A stretch of DNA of 64,000 bases from Amycolatopsis sp. FDAARGOS 1241 (GCF_016889705.1 NZ_CP069526.1:9204001-9268000); one strand, 5' to 3'. Positions 45,492 through 54,203 are shown, counted from the stretch's first letter. Notes: generated by a model from the letters alone, not told the origin. Translations and numbers: made by a program.

Positions 45492-48400
45492 ATGCAGACC
45501 TGGGCAAAGCGCGGACTCCAGACCGCGTTGGTCACGGGTGGGTTGTTGATGCTGGGCACCGGCATCGCTTCGGCCGACGAGAACGTCAACCCTGACACCC
45601 CGGCCTCCCCTCTCGACCTCAACGTCACCGTGCCGATTCAGGCGGACAACAACGCCATCGGCACCCCGCTCGGGCAGGTTGACGTCCCTGGTTACCAGGG
45701 CGAGGTCAGCACCAAGCCCGTCACCTCCGCTGTGAAGGACGCGCTCGCTTCGGCGAAGTCGCCCGGCGGTGCGGCGAGCAAACTGACGGGCAGCCTGCCG
45801 AAGGCCGACGCGCCGCGGCAGCTGACGCCGACCCACGACGCCCTCAAGGGCAACAAGGTCTCGGGTGACCTGGTCGTGCCGATCCAGATCGTCGACAACG
45901 CCGTGGGCGTGCTCGGCGACGCGAAGGTCGATGGCAAGTCGCACGACCAGACGTACTCGCACAACCAGGACATCGCGACCTCCGGTGAGAACTCCGGGCT
46001 CGCGGGCAACGTCGTCGCCCTCGACTGGGCGCTCCCCGTGCAGCTCGCCGGCAACGGCGTCGGCGTCGCCGGCGGCAGCGGCGCGGTGCACGGCGGCTCG
46101 GCCAGCCAGAGCGCCACCGAAACCGGCAACATCGACACCAACGGCAAGGGCTCCGGCCTGTCCGGCAACGTCGTCGCCGGCCAGTTCGCCACCCCGGTGC
46201 AGGTGACCGGCAACGCCGCCTCGTGGATCCTGGGCAACGCGTACAGCGAATACACCGCCGACTCCTCGGCCACCTCGGGCGGCTCCATGCTGACCGACGG
46301 CGAGGGCGGCGCGGGTACCGGCAACGTGGTGGGCGCGCCCATCGCCCTGCCGGTGAAGTTCAACGGCAACGCCGGTGGCGCGTGGGGCTCGGACGCGGAC
46401 ACGAAGTCCAACTCCTCGGCCGACGCCAAGGCGGGCGACGAGCGGCCGGGCAGCCTCGGCATCCCGACCTACGCCGAGACCAACGGCGACAAGTCGTTCC
46501 TGGGCGGCAACGCCGCGGCGGCTCAGCTGAGCCCGATCGCGAACGTCGCGAGCGTCGCGGCGTCCTGGATCGGCAACGCCTCCACAGGTGGCGCGCTCGA
46601 CCGCGAGGCCGGCGGCTCGACCTCCAGCACGGTCGACTCGGGCGGCTTCATCAAGACCTCCGCCGAGAAGTCGGCCGGCGCCGGCAACGTGGTGGACCCG
46701 GCCGTGGCCCTGCCCGTCGACGTCTGCGGCGTGGGCGGCACGTACATCGGCAACTCGCACGCTGCGTGCGACAACACCGTCGACGCCAACGCCGGCGACG
46801 GCAGCTACACCCGCGGCAACGACGGGTTCCTGGGCGCCAACATCGTCAACACCCAGGTCGCGGGTGCGCCCGAGGTCTACGGCATCGGCGGCAGCCACAT
46901 CGGCAACGCGTCCGGCACCGCGACCGAGGACAAGGTCGTCACCGCCGGCGGTTACGACGGCAGCCAGGGCACCAATTCGTCGGGCTCGGGCAACATCGTC
47001 CAGGTCCCGGTGGGCGTGCCCGCCGAGGTCTTCGGCGTCGGTGGCTCGTTCATCGGCCAGGGCTCGGCCCAGGCCGACGAGACCAAGGTCGTCCAGGGCG
47101 GCGGCGGCGGCAACACCGCAGACGACAACGGCTTCCTGAGCTCGAACCTCGGCACCGTCCCGGTGTCGACCCCGGTGCAGGTCTTCGGCATCGGCGGCGC
47201 GTTCGTGGGTCAGGGCCACGGCAACGCCAGCACCGACACCACGTCGGGCGCCGGCTGGGACGTCAACGCGACCGGCAAGAAGGGTGCGGGCGCGGGCAAC
47301 ATCGTCGAGGCCCCGGTCTCGCTGCCCGCGCAGGTCCACGGCATCGGCGGTGCGCTGGCCGGCATCGGCACCGGGCAGGCCGACAACCTGACCGACTCGA
47401 CCGCGGGCGGCAACGCCAGCTCGGACGGCCAGGAAGGCGGGCTCGCCGGCAACATCATCAAGGCGCCGGTCGCCGGCTCCGTCAGCCCCTCGGGCAGCGG
47501 TGTCGCGGGTGCGGCGCTGGGTCACGGCGGCGGCTCCAACGACGTCGCGTCGACCGCGGGCGGCTCCGCGCTGACCAACGGCGACGCGGGTGCGATCGCC
47601 GGCAACATCGTCGGCGCCGACCCGCTCGCGACCGTCCCGGTCGTGGCGGACGCCGTGTCCGCGGCGGGCGTTGCTTCGGCCAAGGGCCCGAACTCGCAGG
47701 CCGTCACCAACGCCGGTGACGACACCACGTCGGGTGTCGAGGGCTCGGTCTCGGGCAACATCCTCGACCTGCCCGTCACCGCGGTGCCGTACGTCGTGAA
47801 CAACGCGGTGGCCGTGGCCGGCGTCTCGCACGCCATGGGCGACAACACCATCACCGCCACCAACGGGGGCACCCCCACCACCGACGGTGACGGCAGCGCG
47901 CTTTCCGGCTACAACTTCTACCACCACCTCCCGGTGGTGGTGCCGATCTTCGGCGTCGAGCTCCCGCTGTTCGGCACCGCGACCACGGACGGCACGGACA
48001 ACACCACCGTGTCCGAGCCGTCGATCGACACGCCGCTCGGCAGCGAGCTGGCTGCCGACCAGCTGCCGGCCCTGCCGAGCATGGCCGCGCTGCCGACCCC
48101 GGGTGCGCTCCCGGGTCTGCGGGACGCCGGTGCCCTGCCGGGTCTGCCCGCGATGGCGATGCTGCCCGGTACCCAGCGCGCCGACCTGCCGGTGAGCGGC
48201 CTGTCCGCCCTGAACGAGCTCAACCAGCTCAAGGGCGCCGCCGCGCTGCCGACCGTGTCGGGTCTGGGCAACGGCGTCCACCTGCCGGGTCTGCCCGGTG
48301 GCGAGCGCGCCGACGCTCCGGCTCTGCCGCAGCTGCCGGCCCAGCTCCCGGTGAAGGCGAACCTGCCGACGCTGCAGCAGCTCCCGGCCGTCACCGCTCT

Positions 48401-48605
48401 CCCGGCGCTGCCGGGCGTGCCGGCCACGCTGCCGACGTCGGGTGTCCCGGCGCTGCCGACCGCGGGTGTCCCGGCTCTGCCGCAGGCGCCCGCCGTCCCG
48501 GCGCTGCCGACGGCTCAGGTGCCGGCCCTGGCGGGCATGGACTCGTCGCCGCTGGGCGCGATCCAGAAGCTGGCCGCCAAGGTGACGGGCATGTTCAAGA
48601 AGTGA
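45492..48605 (+). CDS. Secreted repeat protein with about 13 chaplin-like units
   Basis: 1037 residues from ATG 45492, with AAGGAG upstream (45477-45482). The signal peptide ends TGIASA near residue 28. About 13 units of roughly 51 residues occupy 124-830, each with the pattern GN(V/I)(V/I)-x(2-4)-P(V/I)-x-x-P-x-x-V-x-G-x-(G/A)-G, for example GNIVQVPVGVPAEVFGVGGS. This is close to the chaplin domain, whose short proteins form surface amyloid on Streptomyces aerial hyphae. Only one unit has cysteines (VCGVGG and HAACDN). The C-terminal 180 residues are LP-rich repeats and end in a basic amphipathic helix. Confidence 0.8.
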   Translation: MQTWAKRGLQTALVTGGLLMLGTGIASADENVNPDTPASPLDLNVTVPIQADNNAIGTPLGQVDVPGYQGEVSTKPVTSAVKDALASAKSPGGAASKLTGSLPKADAPRQLTPTHDALKGNKVSGDLVVPIQIVDNAVGVLGDAKVDGKSHDQTYSHNQDIATSGENSGLAGNVVALDWALPVQLAGNGVGVAGGSGAVHGGSASQSATETGNIDTNGKGSGLSGNVVAGQFATPVQVTGNAASWILGNAYSEYTADSSATSGGSMLTDGEGGAGTGNVVGAPIALPVKFNGNAGGAWGSDADTKSNSSADAKAGDERPGSLGIPTYAETNGDKSFLGGNAAAAQLSPIANVASVAASWIGNASTGGALDREAGGSTSSTVDSGGFIKTSAEKSAGAGNVVDPAVALPVDVCGVGGTYIGNSHAACDNTVDANAGDGSYTRGNDGFLGANIVNTQVAGAPEVYGIGGSHIGNASGTATEDKVVTAGGYDGSQGTNSSGSGNIVQVPVGVPAEVFGVGGSFIGQGSAQADETKVVQGGGGGNTADDNGFLSSNLGTVPVSTPVQVFGIGGAFVGQGHGNASTDTTSGAGWDVNATGKKGAGAGNIVEAPVSLPAQVHGIGGALAGIGTGQADNLTDSTAGGNASSDGQEGGLAGNIIKAPVAGSVSPSGSGVAGAALGHGGGSNDVASTAGGSALTNGDAGAIAGNIVGADPLATVPVVADAVSAAGVASAKGPNSQAVTNAGDDTTSGVEGSVSGNILDLPVTAVPYVVNNAVAVAGVSHAMGDNTITATNGGTPTTDGDGSALSGYNFYHHLPVVVPIFGVELPLFGTATTDGTDNTTVSEPSIDTPLGSELAADQLPALPSMAALPTPGALPGLRDAGALPGLPAMAMLPGTQRADLPVSGLSALNELNQLKGAAALPTVSGLGNGVHLPGLPGGERADAPALPQLPAQLPVKANLPTLQQLPAVTALPALPGVPATLPTSGVPALPTAGVPALPQAPAVPALPTAQVPALAGMDSSPLGAIQKLAAKVTGMFKK

Positions 48606-48625
48606 GCTGAACACAAGCACTGAGA

Positions 48626-48664
48626 CGGGCCCGGAAGCAGCCAGCTTCCGGGCCCGTTTTCTTT
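48626..48664 (+). terminator. Intrinsic terminator of the chaplin-like gene
   Basis: A perfect 13-bp stem, CGGGCCCGGAAGC (48626-48638) with its complement (48644-48656), a five-base loop and the tail TTTTCTTT. Canonical rho-independent terminator, 20 bp after the stop. Confidence 0.95.
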
Positions 48665-48669
48665 GTGCC

Positions 48670-49446
48670 TCAGGAGAATTCGAGCGAACGCTTCGCGAGG
48701 CCGTGCCAGAACCCGTCGATCACGGTACGGCCGGCGGTCGCGTCGGAGCTCGCACCGAGCGTGACGAACAGCGGCGCGAAGTGCTCGGTGCGCGGGTGCG
48801 CCACGGCGGCGGCGGGCGCCTTGTGCTGGAAGTCGAGCAACGCGTCGACGTCGCCGGTACGCACCACTTCATCGCCCCAGTGGTCGAACTCGGTGGACCA
48901 CTGCGGCGGAGTGCCGTTGGTGCCGTCGGTTTCGCGCATGGCGCTGAGGTTGTGGGTGAAGAAACCGCTGCCGATGATCAGCACGCCCTCGTCGCGCAGC
49001 GGCGCGAGCTTGCGGCCGAGGTCGAACAGCACCCGCGGGTCGAGCGAAGGCATCGATACCTGCAGCACGGGGACGTCGGCGGCGGGGTACATCTCGACCA
49101 GCGGCACGTACGCACCGTGGTCCAGACCGCGTTCGGGCGATTCGTGCACCGGCGTTTCGGTGGAGTGCAGGAGTTTGCGGACCCGCGTCGCCAGCTCCGG
49201 CGCACCGGGCGCGGCGTACTTCACGTCGTAGAAGCGGTCGGGGAAACCCCAGAAGTCGTAGACGAGCGGGACGGTTGTGGTCGCACCGAGCGTCAGCGGC
49301 GCCTCCTCCCAGTGCGCCGAGACGACGAGGATCGCCTGGGGCTTGGGGAGGTCCGCGGACCAGCCGGCGAGCTGCCGCGTCCACGTCGCGTCGTCGGCAA
49401 GCGGCGGCGCACCGTGGCTGAGGTAGAGAACCGGGGTGCCGGCCAT
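48670..49446 (-). CDS. DODA-type extradiol ring-opening dioxygenase (YgiD-like)
   Basis: 258 residues of the class III extradiol dioxygenase (LigB/DODA) family. Metal-ligand histidines are visible in LYLSHGAPP near 8-16, VVSAHWEE and GLDHGAYVPL, with FFTHNLSAM further on. Homologues open catecholic rings such as L-DOPA. ATG 49446 has GGAGACAATC upstream. An inverted repeat at 49463-49474 overlaps its promoter region and may be bound by a MarR-type regulator encoded next to it. Confidence 0.88.
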   Translation of the reverse strand: MAGTPVLYLSHGAPPLADDATWTRQLAGWSADLPKPQAILVVSAHWEEAPLTLGATTTVPLVYDFWGFPDRFYDVKYAAPGAPELATRVRKLLHSTETPVHESPERGLDHGAYVPLVEMYPAADVPVLQVSMPSLDPRVLFDLGRKLAPLRDEGVLIIGSGFFTHNLSAMRETDGTNGTPPQWSTEFDHWGDEVVRTGDVDALLDFQHKAPAAAVAHPRTEHFAPLFVTLGASSDATAGRTVIDGFWHGLAKRSLEFS

Positions 49447-49462
49447 GATTGTCTCCAAGTGT

Positions 49463-49474
49463 TTGAAACTTCAA
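49463..49474. promoter_or_regulatory. Inverted repeat before the dioxygenase gene
   Basis: TTGAA-AC-TTCAA at 49463-49474, 17 bp upstream of the ATG. The size and position suit a MarR-type repressor site; DODA genes are often controlled by a linked MarR regulator. Confidence 0.5.
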
Positions 49475-49515
49475 CTACTACACTAGCTGACGCGCCCGGG
49501 ATCGGCGATATTTCG

Positions 49516-49875
49516 TCAGGAGAGGTTTTCAGCCATTCGTTCGAGTGTGCGGACGGTGGTCACGTAGTCCCGCTCGTCGATGCCGTCGAGAGCCTTGGGT
49601 GCGGGAACCCGATGGGCTTTGCGCCCTTCCTAGGTGAGCTGGTTCCGGCGGAGCCGGCCGCGTCTCGCGAACTCCTCGAGGTGCGGCGCCATCGTCCCCT
49701 CTCCGGCGACAAACGGCTTCATCGCTTCGTCGACTTCCTCTGCCGTGCCGGCCCCTCGCGCGACGGCGTTGAGCACTTGCCACTGCCGGCGCGACAGGTT
49801 CAGCTCGTGCAGCCGTTGCGTGAAGGCTTGTTCGACCAGCTCGTGGTTGTGCCGCGGCCAGTAGAGGGGTTTCAT
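49516..49875 (-). pseudogene. MarR-like winged-helix gene interrupted by TAG
   Basis: ATG 49875 opens a 119-codon frame with one internal TAG (49632-49630, codon 82). Before it is the helix-turn-helix region (LNLSRRQWQVLNAVA, EEFARRGRLRRNQLT). After it the same frame continues with EGRKAHRVPAPKALDGID and YVTTVRTLERMAENLS to TGA 49516. Typical MarR proteins read LTxEGR at this point, so a single nonsense change explains the break. It lies upstream of the dioxygenase gene on the same strand and may be its lost regulator. Confidence 0.78.
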
Positions 49876-49944
49876 GGATACTCCGTATGTCGATGCGCAA
49901 CTATATGTATCTTGACATGCATTTGGCCCACGAGGAGCAACCCC

Positions 49945-50400
49945 ATGACCGATCCGGTGGCCGACGTCGAACGCGCGATGATCGCCATCCGCCGGAGCCA
50001 GCAGCGCCGCGCCCTCACCCGCATGGCCCGCGAACGCGGCCAGGGCGCCCCCGACCCGGTGATCGAACTCCTCGACGTCGTCGAAGAGCTCGCCGACCGC
50101 GGCGAACCCGCCACCGTGACTTCCCTGGCCAGCGCCCTCGGCGTGGACCAGCCACGCGCCAGCCGCCTCGTCGCCCGCGCCGTCGACCAGGGCGACCTCC
50201 ACCGCTGCGCCGACCAGGCCGACGGCCGCCGCGCCGTCCTCGCCCTCACGGACTCCGGCCGCTCCCGTCTGGACACCCTGCACACCTTCCGCCGCACGGT
50301 GTTCGCCGAAGCGATGTCCCCGTGGCCCTCCGAGGACCGCGCCGCGTTCGCCCGCTTGCTCACGAGCTTCGTCTCCAACTACGACGCGCTGGGCCGCTAG
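49945..50400 (+). CDS. MarR family transcriptional regulator
   Basis: 151 residues with a winged-helix core: SLASALGVDQPRASRLVARA then DQGDLHRCADQADGRRAVLA near 62-105. The wing is of the MarR DxRR type (DGRRAVLALTDSGR). GAGGAG lies before ATG 49945. It is divergent from the amber-interrupted MarR-like gene; the short AT-richer interval 49876-49944 probably holds both promoters and an operator. It may control the dioxygenase. Confidence 0.9.
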   Translation: MTDPVADVERAMIAIRRSQQRRALTRMARERGQGAPDPVIELLDVVEELADRGEPATVTSLASALGVDQPRASRLVARAVDQGDLHRCADQADGRRAVLALTDSGRSRLDTLHTFRRTVFAEAMSPWPSEDRAAFARLLTSFVSNYDALGR

Positions 50401-50621
50401 CCAGCCGGCCTGATCGCCGCGTACAACATCAGGTCGACGCGCCGCCCGCCGATTTCACGACCCCTCGCGTTCGTACCCCCGGACCTCACGGTGCGCGCGG
50501 ACGCGACGTTCCACGGCTCGATGTAGAGCTCGACCCGGTACTGGTTCGGGACGGACCAGGCGAACCGTGTCAGCGCGGTGAGCGCTTGATCCCCGAGTCC
50601 GCGGTTGCCGATGAGTGAGCC
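50397..50621 (-). pseudogene. C-terminal remnant of a GNAT acetyltransferase (frameshifted)
   Basis: The frame reads ALTALTRFAWSVPNQYRVEL then YIEPWNVASART, a clear RimJ/RimL-type GNAT sequence. It is then scrambled, while the adjacent frame supplies GYEREG, and the original frame resumes with EIGGRRVDLMLYAAIRP before TAG. Indels have therefore damaged it, and the N-terminal half is missing. Its end overlaps the MarR stop. Confidence 0.7.
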
Positions 50622-50738
50622 GATCGGCGGCACGCACTGATCTGACGACATGTCGATGACCAGTGACCAGCGGGTTCCTTCGCTGTCTCGAGCCGGCGGC
50701 ACAGCCGCTCAGTCATCAGACCGTGGCAAGTCCTCACC

Positions 50739-51269
50739 TCAGAGATTGAGGAGCATGAGGACTTCGTGGCGATCGTCACCGGGCGCGAGCCGGAGGGCTC
50801 CTGGCCAGCGGCCGATTTTCTGCTACCCCAGCCGGCCGTAGAAGATTTTTTGCTACCCCAGCCGGCCGTAGAAGGTCTCCAGCCCCTCCCCGGCACGTAG
50901 TGCCAGATGCAGTTGCTCAAGACCCATGTCATCTCGGGCGATGGCGCGAGCTCCGCTCAACAAGGCGCTGCCGATGCCCTGACCGCGCCTGCTGGTGCGG
51001 GTTTGAACGTGGTGGAGCGTTTCCCAGTGAGCAACGAGCGGGACGGTGCTGTGGCGTATGGTGAGCCAGCCCACCAGCTCGTCCCCGTCCAGAGCCATCA
51101 GGAGGCGGCAGGTCCCAGGGGCAAGGCACTCGAGGAGGGCGTCGAGAACGGGGCCCGCGTCTCGTTCGTCGATGGGCAGATTCGGAAACCCGGCTGCGCC
51201 GCCGGTCTCGGTGACGTCTGCGCCGTGGTCGCCTGTGCGAAGCAGCGCGAGTCGGAAGGCATGCCACCG
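50739..51269 (-). pseudogene. GNAT acetyltransferase pseudogene with duplicated amber codon
   Basis: Directly after the dnaB stop. The frame encodes a GNAT domain (HHVQTRTSRRGQGIGSALL, EGLETFYGRLG), then TAG-CAA-AAA-ATC, a second copy of FYGRLG-TAG-CAG-AAA-ATC, and the expected family ending GRWPGALRLAPGDDRHEVLM then LLNL and TGA 50739. Both TAGs (50855-50853 and 50825-50823) sit where relatives have an aromatic residue, usually Trp. No start codon is present in frame at the 5' end, since a TGA lies just upstream. Clearly decayed. Confidence 0.8.
50814..50873. repeat. 30-bp tandem duplication inside the GNAT pseudogene
   Basis: 50814-50843 and 50844-50873 are identical except for one base (C or T at the seventh position). 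The unit is ten codons long, keeps frame and carries the TAG, so the nonsense mutation probably preceded the duplication. Confidence 0.9.
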
Positions 51270-52676
51270 TCAGTCGTGGGCGAGGTCGGCGAAGCGGCTG
51301 TAGTGGAGCTGGTGCGCGACGACGATGGTGCTCGTCGGGCCGGCGCGGTGCTTCGCGAGGATCAGGTCGGCTTCGCCGGCGCGGGGGTCGTCGCGTTCCC
51401 AGGCGTCCGGGCGGTTGATGAGGATGACGATGTCGGCGTCCTGCTCCAGGGAGCCGGACTCACGGAGGTCCGAGAGCATCGGCTTCTTGTCCGTGCGCTG
51501 TTCGGGACCTCGGTTCAGCTGGGAGATCGCGATGACCGGCACTTCGATCTCCTTCGCCAGCAGCTTGAGCTGACGCGAGAACTCCGAAACCTCCTGCTGC
51601 CGCGACTCGACGCGCTTGCCGGACGTCATCAGCTGGAGGTAGTCGACGACCACGAGCTTCAGGTCGTGGCGCTGCTTGAGCCGGCGGGCCTTCGCGCGGA
51701 TCTCCATCATCGTCATGTTCGGCGAGTCGTCGACGAACAGCGGAGCTTCCGATACTTCACTCATCCGGCGCGCGAGCCGGGTCCAGTCGTCGTCGGACAT
51801 CTTGCCGCCGCGCATGTCGGCGAGGCGGATCTTGGCCTCGGCCGAGAGCATGCGCATCACGATCTCGGTGCGGCTCATCTCCAGCGAGAAGATGACGCTG
51901 GTCAGGCCGTGCTTGATGGACGCCGAGCGGACGAAGTCCAGGCCCAGCGTCGATTTGCCGACACCAGGGCGGGCGGCGACGATGATCATCTGGCCGGGGT
52001 GCAGGCCGTTGGTGAGCTCGTCGAAGTCGGCGAAGCCCGTCGGGATGCCCTGCGACTGGCCACCGCGTGACGCGATCGCGTCGATCTCGTCCATGGTCGG
52101 CTGCAGCAGGTCCTCGAGGGCGACGTAGTCCTCGCTCGTGCGCCGCTCCGTGACGTCATAGATGGCGGCCTGCGCGCGGTCGACGACCTCGTCGATGTTC
52201 GCGCCGTCGGCGGCCGCCGCTCCGTAGCCGTACTGCACGATGCGCGTGCCCGCCTCGACGAGCCGCCGCAGCACCGCCTTCTCCGACACGATCTCGGCGT
52301 AGTAGCCGGCATTGGCGGCGGTGGGGACGGTCGCGATGAGCGTGTGCAGGTAGGGCGCCCCGCCGACGCGGCCGAGCTCACCGCGCCGCTCGAGCTCGGC
52401 CGACACCGTGATGGGGTCGGCGGGCTCCCCGCGGCCGTAGAGGTCGAGGATGCAGTCGTAGACCGCCTGGTGCGCGGGCCGGTAGAAGTCGCCGGGGCCG
52501 AGCGCTTCGATGACGTCGGCGATCGCGTCCTTCGACAGCAACATGCCGCCCAGCACCGACTGCTCCGCCGCGAGGTCCTGCGGCGGCTGGCGGTCGAACC
52601 CGCCAGGACCCGGGTCGCTCGGCCCGGGGTCGGAGTCCGCGTCGTACATCGGACCCCGGTCGTCGGTCAGCGCCAC
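51270..52676 (-). CDS. dnaB: Replicative DNA helicase DnaB
   Basis: 468 residues. The N-terminal hairpin domain (QPPQDLAAEQSVLGGMLLS, GDFYRPAHQAVYD) and the RecA-like core are complete: Walker A ARPGVGKST, Walker B VVVDYLQLM, the H4 motif SQLNRGPEQR and the arginine-finger region near the end. It unwinds DNA at the fork. GTG 52676 is chosen because the N-terminus then matches the M. tuberculosis protein and GGAGG precedes it; GTG 52688 is the longer choice. No intein is present, unlike many mycobacterial dnaB genes. Confidence 0.97.
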   Translation of the reverse strand: MALTDDRGPMYDADSDPGPSDPGPGGFDRQPPQDLAAEQSVLGGMLLSKDAIADVIEALGPGDFYRPAHQAVYDCILDLYGRGEPADPITVSAELERRGELGRVGGAPYLHTLIATVPTAANAGYYAEIVSEKAVLRRLVEAGTRIVQYGYGAAAADGANIDEVVDRAQAAIYDVTERRTSEDYVALEDLLQPTMDEIDAIASRGGQSQGIPTGFADFDELTNGLHPGQMIIVAARPGVGKSTLGLDFVRSASIKHGLTSVIFSLEMSRTEIVMRMLSAEAKIRLADMRGGKMSDDDWTRLARRMSEVSEAPLFVDDSPNMTMMEIRAKARRLKQRHDLKLVVVDYLQLMTSGKRVESRQQEVSEFSRQLKLLAKEIEVPVIAISQLNRGPEQRTDKKPMLSDLRESGSLEQDADIVILINRPDAWERDDPRAGEADLILAKHRAGPTSTIVVAHQLHYSRFADLAHD

Positions 52677-53310
52677 CGCCCCGGACACCTCCTCGACCGG
52701 CAGGCGAACCCGCGGTCATCCCCTCGACTGTTCACGTGCTGTGCCCGCGCGACCCGCCTGGGCGAGCAATCGTGCGAACACCTGTTCGATTATGCCGTAA
52801 CTGTTCCGACATTCCCAGCCCGCCGCCGGGCCCCTGTTGATGATGGACCGGCGCTCCCTCGCCGATGACTCGCCACGCCGCGCGCCACCGTGAGTGCTGG
52901 CCGAGACGGCACGCTAGATCCCCCGGACGGACGAGCGCAATTCCGGGTGTTGACCGTCCTGTGGATAACTTGTGGACGACTGGAGGCAACCAGTCACAGG
53001 TCGCGTCACTGCTGTGGACAAGTTGGGGACAGTACTGATCGGCTTTGCTGAATCAGCAGGTCAGACCCTGTGTAGAGACTGTGGAGAACTTTGTCGGAAC
53101 TCGTTCGGCGTGTCGCGCGCGGTGCGCTGTTCGGCGTGTCGCGGCAGCGGTGGGCTCGGCGTGGACGCGTGCCTGTGGATGAGTGCTACTGAGCGTAGAG
53201 GAGGTACCCGGTGGGCTGAACGAGTGCTGTCGCCCGCCGCGAACCCCGGTTTCAGTGCGCTCTGTAACCGCTGAGTGAGAACACGCTGGTAGATCCCCCG
53301 CAACACAAAA
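52677..53310. other. Intergenic region upstream of dnaB with DnaA-box cluster
   Basis: No gene supported. TGTGGATAA (52960-52968, exact TTATCCACA on the minus strand), TGTGGACGA (52971-52979), TGTGGACAA (53013-53021, exact TTGTCCACA), TGTGGAGAA (53080-53088) and TGTGGATGA (53174-53182) all lie in one orientation. Two are perfect DnaA boxes and three have one mismatch. This may let DnaA regulate dnaB or load helicase nearby. Confidence 0.72.
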
Positions 53311-53367
53311 CCGGGTGGGGTTCACCTGACGGCAACCTGAACGTACCGCAGTCGAAACCCCACCCGG
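53311..53367 (-). terminator. Intrinsic terminator of the ESX substrate operon
   Basis: CCGGGTGGGGTT (53311-53322) and its exact complement (53356-53367) form a 12-bp stem with a 33-base loop. Read on the minus strand it is followed by TTTTGTGTT, starting 18 bp after the EspG-like stop. Confidence 0.85.
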
Positions 53368-53384
53368 AGTAGCGTCCGGTCTTC

Positions 53385-54203
53385 TCAGCCCAATGCGCTC
53401 TGTGCAGTGCGTAGCCGATCGGCGATCGCCTTCGGCGTGCCCGGCGTGAACACGATGAGCGAGTCGCCGCGCCCAGGCCGCTCCTCCATCAGCCAGCGGC
53501 CCTCGCTGGTGTCGATGAAGTTGATCGGCTTCGGGATCCGCCGGCGCCGCCCGCCGTTCGGCCGCGACGCCACGTACAGCGCCCCGCCGCCGGTGCGCGG
53601 CGCCTTGAGGATCCGCTGGATCTCCTTGAGCGGGGCGAAGTCTTCGTTCCGCCCCGGCCCGCTCTGCATGATCGACCGCTGCGACACGTCCTCGGAGCCG
53701 GCCGCCCGCCCGCTCTCGAACTCGCTGCGGCTGGTCACCAGCGGCGCCCCGGAGGCGGCCCGGCCTTCGGGGATGATGTCGAGGAACGTCTGGAGCAGCA
53801 GGTCCGGGCGCTGCCGCGAGACTGTCACGGTGGGATCACCGATCACGCGCACCAGCGCGAACCCACCGCCGTTGCCGCTGCCGACGAGCGTCGCGAAGTT
53901 CGAGGGGCTGCCGTCGTCGAACGTGCCGTCGAACCACCCGTAGTACTCGATCTGCGGGTGACAGATCGATTCGACGAGCGCCAGGAGGTCGCGGTCCATG
54001 CCGCGCGGCCCCATCAACCCGAGCTCGGTGAGCACCGCGTTGACGTCCTGGTCGATCCGGCGCTCCGCGGCCGGGTCGTAGAACGTCGCCATGTCGGCGA
54101 ACGTCTGGTGCGGCTCGCCGCCCCGGCGCTTGATCAGGTTGAACAGCGTCGGGGCGGTGAACTTGGTCGGTCGGTCGAGAATGATCACGTCGTCCGTCCT
54201 CAT
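53385..54203 (-). CDS. EspG-family ESX secretion-associated chaperone
   Basis: 272 residues with the EspG pattern: an N-terminal beta-strand, helical middle and YYGWFDGTF / GGGFALVRVIGDPTVTVS strands. EspG proteins bind PE/PPE-type type VII substrates in the cytoplasm and deliver them to the ESX machine. The ATG overlaps the stop of the PPE-like gene by four bases, strongly suggesting that the PPE-like protein is its client. No secretion-apparatus genes (eccB-E) are in the window. Confidence 0.85.
   Translation of the reverse strand: MRTDDVIILDRPTKFTAPTLFNLIKRRGGEPHQTFADMATFYDPAAERRIDQDVNAVLTELGLMGPRGMDRDLLALVESICHPQIEYYGWFDGTFDDGSPSNFATLVGSGNGGGFALVRVIGDPTVTVSRQRPDLLLQTFLDIIPEGRAASGAPLVTSRSEFESGRAAGSEDVSQRSIMQSGPGRNEDFAPLKEIQRILKAPRTGGGALYVASRPNGGRRRRIPKPINFIDTSEGRWLMEERPGRGDSLIVFTPGTPKAIADRLRTAQSALG

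Noticed and set aside
45342..48620. Very long open frame on the minus strand opposite the chaplin-like gene
   Set aside because: High-GC repetitive codons leave the antisense frame open. The plus strand has a signal peptide, ribosome site, repeat structure and a terminator, while the antisense product is low-complexity and Arg/Val/Asp-biased.
32758..51269. Amber recoding (TAG read as an amino acid)
   Set aside because: Several genes here show TAG inside otherwise conserved frames, but TAG is also the normal stop of ptsI, yqgE, the cfa-like, TetR, MarR and lipoprotein genes in this window. Independent decay is simpler.
51270..52676. Intein in dnaB
   Set aside because: The Walker A and DYLQLM regions are continuous and the total length is normal, so no intein is present.
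52960..53182. Chromosomal origin oriC
   Set aside because: Only about five boxes, no dnaA or dnaN beside them and no AT-rich unwinding region. A regulatory or titration role is more likely.
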